The translations under genes and the position numbers were made by a program. A model generated the notes under the pieces. That model saw only the letters and a program-made list of their open reading frames with translations. It was not told the DNA's origin and did not search any database. DNA of 64,000 nucleotides from Planotetraspora mira (lineage in GTDB: Bacteria; Actinomycetota; Actinomycetes; Streptosporangiales; Streptosporangiaceae), in assembly GCF_016863275.1 (NCBI RefSeq), contig NZ_BOOO01000038.1, forward strand, positions 1 to 64,000, in the 5' to 3' direction. This document shows positions 50,494 through 57,370 of this stretch, in pieces (position 1 is the stretch's first letter; each line of letters begins with the position of its first letter).

Positions 50494-51194
50494 CCGATCG
50501 GCGTCGGCCGGCGCCCCTCCAGCGGGGCGGACAGCGCGGCCCTGACCGAGCGGGTCACCTCGTCGGCCAGCACCTCCTCACGGTCATCGAGCAGCGCCCG
50601 CATGGTCTGCTCCGCGACGTCCTCCGGAGCGATCTTCGGGGCCGTCGTCCACGCACTGAGGTCGGTGTCGACGTAGCCGGAATGCACGCCGACCACCAGC
50701 GTCCCCTGCTCGGTCAGCGCGAGACGCAGCGCGTTGGTCAGCGACCACTGCGCCGACTTCGACGCCGCGTATCCGGGCGCGCCGGGCATCGCCATCCACG
50801 AGGCGACGGAGAGCATGTTGACCAGTGCTCCGCCCCCGTTGCGGGCGAGCACCGGGGCGAACGCCCGGGAGACCGCCCAGGTGCCGAGGTAGTTGACCTC
50901 CATCTCGTGCCGCGCGCCGTCGAACGATCCGTCGAGCAGTCCCGTGTCGGCGGCGACGCCCGCGTTGTTGATCACGATCCGGGCGTCGCCTGCGATCTCC
51001 GCCGCGGCCGCGACCTGGGCCGGGTCGGTGACGTCGAGCCGCATCGGGGTCAGACCCTCGTCCTTCACGGCGCCCGGGTCCCGGGATCCGGCGTAGACCT
51101 TCGCCGCACCGTGCTCGAGCAGGGCCCGGGCGAAGGCCCGGCCGATCCCGCGGTTCGCACCGGTGACCAGGGCGACTGTTCCCTCGATCTGCAT
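50490..51194 (-). CDS. short-chain dehydrogenase/reductase
   Basis: A 234-aa soluble oxidoreductase. ATG 51194 (MQIEGTVALVTG) has GGAG seven bases upstream; the ORF beyond it to 51323 crosses the promoter. The cofactor loop is GANRGIGRAFA, followed by VINNAG, and the catalytic Ser and Tyr-x-x-x-Lys are in LSVASWMAMPGAPGYAASKSA. Substrate unknown. It is divergent from a TetR regulator with an operator palindrome between them, so it is very probably repressed by that regulator. Confidence 0.93.
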   Translation of the reverse strand: MQIEGTVALVTGANRGIGRAFARALLEHGAAKVYAGSRDPGAVKDEGLTPMRLDVTDPAQVAAAAEIAGDARIVINNAGVAADTGLLDGSFDGARHEMEVNYLGTWAVSRAFAPVLARNGGGALVNMLSVASWMAMPGAPGYAASKSAQWSLTNALRLALTEQGTLVVGVHSGYVDTDLSAWTTAPKIAPEDVAEQTMRALLDDREEVLADEVTRSVRAALSAPLEGRRPTPIG

Positions 51195-51250
51195 GGTCGT
51201 TCTCCGTTCGTGGATTCTCAGCAGTAGACCGATCGTTCGATTCACTATAG

Positions 51251-51268
51251 ATAGACCGAGTGGTCTAT
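51251..51268. promoter_or_regulatory. probable TetR operator ATAGACC-N4-GGTCTAT
   Basis: A perfect 7-bp inverted repeat around GAGT in the divergent promoter between the SDR and TetR genes. A related half-site (TAGACCGATCG) lies at about 51224-51234 nearer the SDR gene. The position, 10 bp before the TetR start, fits autorepression. Confidence 0.7.
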
Positions 51269-51277
51269 AGTCAAATC

Positions 51278-51874
51278 GTGGACACGACGAACACCACGAA
51301 GGCCCCCCGGAGCGAAGGCCCACGCGAGCGGCTGCTGCGCGCGGCCGACGAGCTGACCTACCGCGAGGGGATGCATGTCGGCGTCGACGCCATCCTCACC
51401 GCGGCCGACGTCGCCCGCCGCTCGCTCTACCAGCATTTCGGCGGCAAGGATGGCCTCGTCACGGAGATGCTCGCGAAGACCTCCGAACGCACCGAGCAGC
51501 TCTACGCCGACGCCCTGGCCGCCGGCGGAGACGATCCGCGCGAGCGGCTGCGGTCTCTCTTCGCCGTCCTCGAGAAGATCCCGGACGCGCCCGGATACCG
51601 AGGTTGCCCCTTCGTCAACGCCGATCTCACGCTCGCCGACCCGGCACACCCGGCACACGACGTGATCCGCGCTCACAAGCGCCGCCTGCGCGCGCTGCTG
51701 GAAGGGGAACTGCGCGCCGCCGGGCACCCCGACCCGGCCATGGCGGGCGTCCAGCTGCAATTGCTGATCGACGGCGCCGCCGCCGTCGCGGCCTCCCGTC
51801 CCGATGAACGGCCCGCCGCGGCCGCGCGGCCGCTCGTCGAACTCGTGATCTCCCAGGCGACCCCGGCGGGCTAG
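51278..51874 (+). CDS. TetR/AcrR-family transcriptional regulator
   Basis: A 198-aa repressor from GTG 51278 (VDTTNTTK); a GTG at 51260 would lie inside the operator. The N-terminal TetR HTH at residues ~14-60 reads RLLRAADELTYREGMHVGVDAILTAADVARRSLYQHFGGKDGLV. The C-terminal ligand-binding part (LFAVLEKIPDAPGYRGCPFVNADLTLAD) is like regulators of SDR and related genes. No ribosome site is visible, so the mRNA may be leaderless. The likely target is the divergent SDR gene. Confidence 0.9.
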   Translation: MDTTNTTKAPRSEGPRERLLRAADELTYREGMHVGVDAILTAADVARRSLYQHFGGKDGLVTEMLAKTSERTEQLYADALAAGGDDPRERLRSLFAVLEKIPDAPGYRGCPFVNADLTLADPAHPAHDVIRAHKRRLRALLEGELRAAGHPDPAMAGVQLQLLIDGAAAVAASRPDERPAAAARPLVELVISQATPAG

Positions 51875-51888
51875 AACCCCGGGCTTCG

Positions 51889-53730
51889 TCAGGGGCCGGG
51901 GACGACCGCGCCGAACGCGACGGCCTTCAGGCACAGGCCGTCGGGCGCGGTCACCCGCATCCCCCGCCCCACGCCGGGATGGGGGAAGTACACCAGCCGG
52001 TTCTGCGCACTCGCGGGCAGGTCGACGCGCCGGGAGACGGCGCCGAGCGACACCTCGACCGTGACGGGCCGCTCGCTGGTGTACGAGAGCGCCCCTACCG
52101 CCTCGGGGCCGCCCTGCGACTCGACGGGGAACGTGACGGCCCCGTCCTTCGGCGGATAACACCCCTCCTTGAGGAAGTCGAAGTAGCCGAAGAGCTTCGC
52201 CACTCCCACGAGCCTGCCGCTGTCGTCGATGACGTACGGCTTGTCCGTCGGCCTCGGGTCGCGCATGCTCGCCCGCAGTACGTCGCCGGCGAGTGGCGCG
52301 AGCACATGCGAGGTGAGCCTCCGTTCGCCGTTCCACGGCAACACCGCGTAGTCCGGCACCGGCCGCGGATAGATCTGCGCTCCCGCGGGGGCCGACGCGA
52401 GCGAGGCCCGAGCGGTGTCCAGGTAGGCGCGGATCCGGTCGCCTACCACGAGCGTCCTGCCGTACGACGTGATGGACGCGATCGACATGCCGACGACGAC
52501 GAACGTCGCGAGCGCCGCGGCCAGCGGCATGATCTCGGGGTACGGCCGGCGCAACGCGCGCTCCTCGCCCCGGAGCGGCAGGAAGGCCAGCGCGAGGCAG
52601 ATCGCCACGATGAGGGCCGCGTCGGCGACGTAGCGGGTCTCCGTGCCCACCAGCGCGGTGTACCTGCCGCGTGCGAGCACGGTCGGGGCGGCGTCGGCCA
52701 CGACGACGAAGGCCGCCGCGATCAGCCAGGCCCGCCAGGCGTGCCTGCGGTAGAGGCACGTGAGCGCGACCACGACGGCGATCGTGAGCCACGCCGAGAC
52801 GACCATCGGCGAGGACGGGTCGGCGAGCCCGCCGGTCCCGGCCAGACCTCCCCAGTTGAGCGGCCCCCCGACGACGCCGGTGGGGAACGTCTTGCCGAGC
52901 ATCCATCCCAGCAGCCCGGCCGTGACGTCCGTCTTGGGCACCCCCGCCCCCTCGTCGCCGGCCGTCCCCTGCTGTGCGAGATAGACCACGGCGTAGGCCG
53001 CCAGGAGTCCCGCGTAGGCCAGCCAGATCCGTGGGCGCGCCCGCAGTTCCCGCACCATCGACCTCACCCACCCGCCGCCGGGGCCGAGGTAGGCGGTGGT
53101 GACGGCGAACGTCACGAACGGCAGGAAGACGCCCTTGGTCGAGAAGGCCATGCCCAACACGGCCCAGGCCAGCCCCCGCCAGGCGAAGCGCATGTCCCCG
53201 GTCTGGACGTACCTCACATGGGCGGCCAGCGAGAAGACGATCGCCACCTGCAGCGGGACGGCGTTGAGCGCCGCCGACCACCAGCTCAGCGCCGGCACGG
53301 TGAGCGGAGCGAAGACGTAGACGGCCAGCGGGATCAAGATCCCCGTCCGCCCGCCGAAGAGCCGGCGCAGCAGCACCAGCATCCCGACCGACGCCGCGGC
53401 CTGCAGCGCCAACATGACCGAGCAGACCAGGAACCAGTTATAGGCCGCCGCCCGCGACACCACCCAGACCAGCAGGAGGGCGCCCGGCATGAGGTGCCCC
53501 TTGTGCACCCGCATGAGGTAGTCCCAGGTGAGGCCGTGCTCGTGGGCGTCTCCGACGAAGAGGAAGTCGTCCTCGATGAAGTAGGACCGGGACAGGACGT
53601 GGGCCTTGAAGACCAGCGACACGATGATCAGCGCGAGGGCCGCCAGCGTCGCCGGGCCGAGCCGCGGTGCGGCGAGGCGGATCCGGATCGTTCCCGGCTG
53701 ACGCGCGTCCTCGATCTCGGTTTCCGTCAC
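51889..53730 (-). CDS. large polytopic membrane protein, GT-C-like (paralogue 3)
   Basis: A 613-aa protein. GTG 53730 (VTETEIEDAR) has GGAGGG six bases upstream. It has the same architecture as the proteins at 35926 and 37768: TM1 at ~25-45, acidic loop SYFIEDDFLFV (Asp54-Asp55), WDYLMRVHKGHLMPGALLLVW, about 11 TM helices, and a C-terminal extracytoplasmic beta domain with CYPPKDGAVTFPVE and a final Cys (LCLKAVAFGA). It is divergent from a methyltransferase gene. Its place inside the arabinan locus supports a role in envelope polysaccharide assembly. Confidence 0.8.
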   Translation of the reverse strand: MTETEIEDARQPGTIRIRLAAPRLGPATLAALALIIVSLVFKAHVLSRSYFIEDDFLFVGDAHEHGLTWDYLMRVHKGHLMPGALLLVWVVSRAAAYNWFLVCSVMLALQAAASVGMLVLLRRLFGGRTGILIPLAVYVFAPLTVPALSWWSAALNAVPLQVAIVFSLAAHVRYVQTGDMRFAWRGLAWAVLGMAFSTKGVFLPFVTFAVTTAYLGPGGGWVRSMVRELRARPRIWLAYAGLLAAYAVVYLAQQGTAGDEGAGVPKTDVTAGLLGWMLGKTFPTGVVGGPLNWGGLAGTGGLADPSSPMVVSAWLTIAVVVALTCLYRRHAWRAWLIAAAFVVVADAAPTVLARGRYTALVGTETRYVADAALIVAICLALAFLPLRGEERALRRPYPEIMPLAAALATFVVVGMSIASITSYGRTLVVGDRIRAYLDTARASLASAPAGAQIYPRPVPDYAVLPWNGERRLTSHVLAPLAGDVLRASMRDPRPTDKPYVIDDSGRLVGVAKLFGYFDFLKEGCYPPKDGAVTFPVESQGGPEAVGALSYTSERPVTVEVSLGAVSRRVDLPASAQNRLVYFPHPGVGRGMRVTAPDGLCLKAVAFGAVVPGP

Positions 53731-53755
53731 GGTCGTCCCTCCACCGCTTCGCGGG

Positions 53756-53769
53756 TGCAACGTGTTCTA
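53756..53769. promoter_or_regulatory. KstR-like box TGCAACGTGTTCTA in a divergent promoter
   Basis: The same 14-mer as at 40861, fully matching TnnAACnnGTTnnA. It lies in the 62-bp gap between GT-C-like paralogue 3 (start 53730) and the methyltransferase (start 53793), so it could control both. Confidence 0.45.
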
Positions 53770-53792
53770 TATACCGTGTTAGGCTCCGCCGG

Positions 53793-54533
53793 ATGGAGAC
53801 CCACGAGGCGTTCCGCGCGGACCTCGCGCGGTCGGTCCGGCTGCTCGGCGCCTTCCGCCTGGAGCAGAGCGATCCGAGCTTCTTCTACGGCCTGCTGGCC
53901 AGGGACACGGTGGCCCAGCTGTCCACCTACACCGACCTGGACGGCGCCCTGGTGGCCGATATCGGCGGCGGGCCCGGGTATTTCGCGGAGGCGCTGCGCG
54001 CCGCCGGAGCCCGCACGGTCTGCGTGGACTGCGACGCCGGCGAGATGCGCGCGCGTGACGGCGCCATGCCGGAAGGCGCCGTCCTGGGCAGCGCGCTGGA
54101 GATCCCGCTGCGGACCGGCTCCGTCGACGTGTGCTTCTCCTCCAACGTGCTGGAGCACGTGCCCGACCCTCTGGCCATGGCCGACGAGATCGTCAGGGTG
54201 ACCCGCCCCGGCGGGCTCGTCTACCTGTCGTACACGTCGTGGTTGTCGCCCTGGGGCGGCCACGAGACCTCGCCGTGGCACTACTTCGGCGGCCACCGCG
54301 CGGCCCGCCGCTACGAACGCCGGTACGGCAAGCCGCCCAAGAACGTCTACGGCGAGAGCATGTACGCCGTGTCGGTGTCGCGGATGCTGGGATGGGCCCG
54401 ACGCCAGCCGAGGGCCGAGGTGCTCGACGCGATCCCTCGCTACCATCCTCGCTGGGCGCGGCATGTGCTGCTCCTACCGGGGATTCGCGAGGTCGCGACG
54501 TGGAACCTGCTGCTCGTCCTGCGCAGGCGCTGA
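53793..54533 (+). CDS. class I SAM-dependent methyltransferase
   Basis: A 246-aa soluble methyltransferase. ATG 53793 (METHEAFRADLARS) follows the divergent promoter; the longer ORF from 53667 is antisense to paralogue 3. The SAM motif is VADIGGGPGYFAEAL, then an acidic motif II (VCVDCDAGEM), motif III-like VDVCFSSNVLEHVPDP and VTRPGGLVYLSY. The C-terminal part contains SPWGGHETSPWHYFGG. It resembles mycobacterial Rv0224c, which lies in the same kind of arabinan neighbourhood. Substrate unknown, possibly a cell-wall sugar. Its 3' end overlaps the convergent DUF3068 gene by 60 bp. Confidence 0.9.
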   Translation: METHEAFRADLARSVRLLGAFRLEQSDPSFFYGLLARDTVAQLSTYTDLDGALVADIGGGPGYFAEALRAAGARTVCVDCDAGEMRARDGAMPEGAVLGSALEIPLRTGSVDVCFSSNVLEHVPDPLAMADEIVRVTRPGGLVYLSYTSWLSPWGGHETSPWHYFGGHRAARRYERRYGKPPKNVYGESMYAVSVSRMLGWARRQPRAEVLDAIPRYHPRWARHVLLLPGIREVATWNLLLVLRRR

Positions 54534-55505
54534 GCCGCGGCGAGACCGACGCCGCGGCCTCGAGGCCCAGATCCCCCCGGCGATCAGCAGCACCCCGGCG
54601 CCGGCCGCGCCGATCGGCGCGATGGTGCGGAGCCACCTGCTCCACGAGGCGTACGCCGCGGCCTCGGCCTCGTTGACGGCGATCTCGTCGTCGGGGGTTC
54701 GCAGGTCGGCCGCCAGCGCGACCAGCCGCTCCACCCCGTCGGCCGTGCGGAGGGTCTCCCGCCGCTTCTCCTCGAACTTGACGGGCACACCGCTCACCGG
54801 CTCCACCCAGACCGTCCGCTCGGTCTGGGCCCACCTGGTCACGGTGAAGCTTTTGTCGCCCGGCAGTCCGAGAGACTTGCCGGGGATGCGGGTCGCGACG
54901 TCCTCGATCTTCGTCGCCGGCACGCTCTGCCTGTACCGGTAGGTGGTGACCCCCTCCACCGTCTCCTGTCCGTCGAACACCATCGGCAGGGTCCGCTTCA
55001 CCTGGGGGTCGAAATACTCGTAGTCCCGCTTCTGCGCGCCGAACGGCCAGCGGAACGCGAGGCCCGCCTGGCGGACCGCGGGATCGTCGTCGACGTACTC
55101 TCCGCAGCAGTTCACGATCGCGCCCGTACGCCGGTCGAAGGCGACCCGGCGCTCGTGGTAGTCGAGGCGGTCGCCGTCCGCGGTGTCGAGAGAGCTCGAC
55201 TCGAGCCAGACGGCGCGCTGGTCGTCACCCGCGCCCGTGTCCCCGTTCAACGCCCGCGTGAGGACGACGTCCCCGACGCGCGACCGCATGGCGGCGGTGT
55301 CGAAGTAGGTGGCCGCCTCGGCGTACATGTGGCTGAGCGACGAGTGCTCGAGCGGCACCCGGATGACCTTGTCGTACACGAAGCCGTGCAGCAGCGGGAC
55401 GAGCGTGAGCAGGAACGCGCCCGCGCCGGCGAGGGCGAGCCCGGCGGCGCGACGCAGGGACATGCGATCCCGTGGAGAGGCCGCCTGGCCCGTGGCGGCG
55501 TTCAT
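54474..55505 (-). CDS. DUF3068 (PorA-like) membrane protein, copy 2
   Basis: A 343-aa envelope protein paralogous to the one at 48119. TM helices at ~19-40 (AAGLALAGAGAFLLTLVPLL) and ~295-315 enclose an extracytoplasmic domain with NCCGEYVDD and WVEPVSGVPVKFEE. The C terminus is longer and basic. The ATG at 55505 overlaps the stop of GT-C-like paralogue 4 (ATGA), so the two are co-translated; a start at 55463 (MSLRRAAGL) is possible. A strand-opposite overlap of 60 bp with the methyltransferase is notable. Confidence 0.88.
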   Translation of the reverse strand: MNAATGQAASPRDRMSLRRAAGLALAGAGAFLLTLVPLLHGFVYDKVIRVPLEHSSLSHMYAEAATYFDTAAMRSRVGDVVLTRALNGDTGAGDDQRAVWLESSSLDTADGDRLDYHERRVAFDRRTGAIVNCCGEYVDDDPAVRQAGLAFRWPFGAQKRDYEYFDPQVKRTLPMVFDGQETVEGVTTYRYRQSVPATKIEDVATRIPGKSLGLPGDKSFTVTRWAQTERTVWVEPVSGVPVKFEEKRRETLRTADGVERLVALAADLRTPDDEIAVNEAEAAAYASWSRWLRTIAPIGAAGAGVLLIAGGIWASRPRRRSRRGSAPAQDEQQVPRRDLANPR

Positions 55506-57370
55506 GACGCCGCCACGGCGTCGCCGACGGCCACGTCCCCGAAACAGATCTGCACGCTCGGGGACATGCCGGACACCAGCACCTTCGACAGGTTCGCGGG
55601 GGCGGTGAACAGCACCCGGCCCAGTCCCGGCCCGATCGACACGTCGTATCCCTTGTCACCGATGTAGAGGACGACGTGGGCGCTCACGGCCGAGGCGTAG
55701 CCGAGGCGGACTATCGAGCCCTCCCGCGTGACCGTGGGCAGCGGGATCTCCACTGCGGCTCCGGCCACCGGATGGCAGCCACCGGGTGCGAGGGCCCGCT
55801 CCCCCGAGCCCTCGGCCGGGCGAAGCCGTCCCTGATCGTCGAAGACCAGAGCGCTGGTGGACGGCGCCGGATGACGCATGCGCTCGCGTTGTGCGGGGGT
55901 CGCCAGCGGGCCGAGCACGTGGGAGGTCATGGCGTAGGCGCCGTACGACGCCGAGACCACGTCGGCCGGGGCGCGGCGGTCGAGGATGACGGCGTCGGGA
56001 GGGGCCGACCGCAGCGCGGCCGCGGCGGTGGTGAGGTAGGCGTGCGTCCTGTCGTTGCCCAGATAGCCGGAGAAGACGCTCACCGACGCGAGCGAGCCGA
56101 CGAGGAAGCCGCCGACGAGCAGCCCGCCCGCGCCGGCCACCAGGTCTCTCGGCGGCCTCGCGCGATAGGGCGAGTCCTCCCCCACGAGCGGCAGGAAGGC
56201 CAACGCGGCGGCGAGCGCCAGCACGGGGGCCGCGTCGACGACGTACCGCGTCTCCATGCCCTGGAACGCGCCGAGGATGTGGACGCGCCCGTAGTACGTC
56301 GGCACCACGTCGGCGACGACCAGGTATCCGAGCAGCAGCCCCCAGGCGCGCAGGGCGCGCCGCCGGTAGACGGCGGTGACCACCAGGATGGCCGCGGCGA
56401 CGAGCGCCGAGAGGGCGACGAGCAGGCCGGGAGGGCTGGCGACCGCACGGTCCGGGCCGGAGAACCACCGCCAGGGACCACCCAGCGTGGTGCCGAGGAA
56501 GGTGTCGAGCAGCAGCCTCCTGATGAACCCGAGCCCCTCGGTCAACGTCGGCCATCCGCTCAGGCCGGGCGTGTTCCGCGCCGCCACGAGATAACCGGCG
56601 ACGTACGTCACGACGACGACGGCGTAGGCCGCCCACAGGCCCGCGTGCCTGCGGAGCACGCCCCGCATGCCCGTGCCGCCTGAGAAGTAGGCGAGCGTCA
56701 GCGCGAACAGCAGCACCGGCAGCGCCGCCGCCTTCAGGAACGAGCACAGCGCGACGACGATCCACGCCGTCGCGGCCACCGCGTGCACGAAGCGGCCGTC
56801 GCGCAGGTAGAGGACGTGAGCGGTGACCGCCATGGGGATCGCGAGCAGCAGCGGCGCGAGGTTGAGCGCTGCCGACCACCACGTGAGGGCGGGCACCGTG
56901 AAGGGCGCGAACAGATAGACCACGAGCGGGACCAGGATCGCCCGCCTGCGCCCGAACAGCACGACCAGCATCCGGAACACGGCGAGGCCTGAGAGCGTGA
57001 ACAGGACCAGCGTGCTCCCCGCCGCCAGGCCCCAGCCGTACGGCGCGACCCGGGTGACGAACCAGGCCAGCGCGAATCCCACCGGCATGAACTGCCCGTA
57101 GTGCACGCGGGTGAGGTAGTCCCACGAAAGGGGGTTCTCCGCCGCCCGCGCGATGTACTCGAAGTCGTCCTCCTTGAAGGAGGCCAGGCTCACGACTTCG
57201 GCCCGCCACCACAACTGGAGCACGAGCAGGAGGACGGCGGCCAGAGTGACGCCGTTGCGCCGGGCGAACGCGCCCCAGGCCGAGAGTTGCGCCACCGTCT
57301 CCGAGGGGAGCGTGATGCGGATCCGCGGTGGCCCTGGCCGCGGTGTGACATCCGAGATCACCTTGGTCAC
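55502..57370 (-). CDS. large polytopic membrane protein, GT-C-like (paralogue 4)
   Basis: A 622-aa protein. GTG 57370 overlaps the AftD-like stop (GTGA). The open frame continues upstream to 58381 but only as the antiphase reading of the AftD-like gene. TM1 is at ~43-58, then the acidic loop SFKEDDFEYI (Asp68-Asp69) and WDYLTRVHYGQFMPVGFALAW. About 11 TM helices follow, then a C-terminal extracytoplasmic domain with CHPVAGAAVEIPLP and a final Cys (ICFGDVAVGDAV). It is directly coupled to the AftD-like and DUF3068 genes. It and paralogue 3 are the clearest members of an arabinan-linked membrane glycosyltransferase group. Confidence 0.82.
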   Translation of the reverse strand: MTKVISDVTPRPGPPRIRITLPSETVAQLSAWGAFARRNGVTLAAVLLLVLQLWWRAEVVSLASFKEDDFEYIARAAENPLSWDYLTRVHYGQFMPVGFALAWFVTRVAPYGWGLAAGSTLVLFTLSGLAVFRMLVVLFGRRRAILVPLVVYLFAPFTVPALTWWSAALNLAPLLLAIPMAVTAHVLYLRDGRFVHAVAATAWIVVALCSFLKAAALPVLLFALTLAYFSGGTGMRGVLRRHAGLWAAYAVVVVTYVAGYLVAARNTPGLSGWPTLTEGLGFIRRLLLDTFLGTTLGGPWRWFSGPDRAVASPPGLLVALSALVAAAILVVTAVYRRRALRAWGLLLGYLVVADVVPTYYGRVHILGAFQGMETRYVVDAAPVLALAAALAFLPLVGEDSPYRARPPRDLVAGAGGLLVGGFLVGSLASVSVFSGYLGNDRTHAYLTTAAAALRSAPPDAVILDRRAPADVVSASYGAYAMTSHVLGPLATPAQRERMRHPAPSTSALVFDDQGRLRPAEGSGERALAPGGCHPVAGAAVEIPLPTVTREGSIVRLGYASAVSAHVVLYIGDKGYDVSIGPGLGRVLFTAPANLSKVLVSGMSPSVQICFGDVAVGDAVAAS

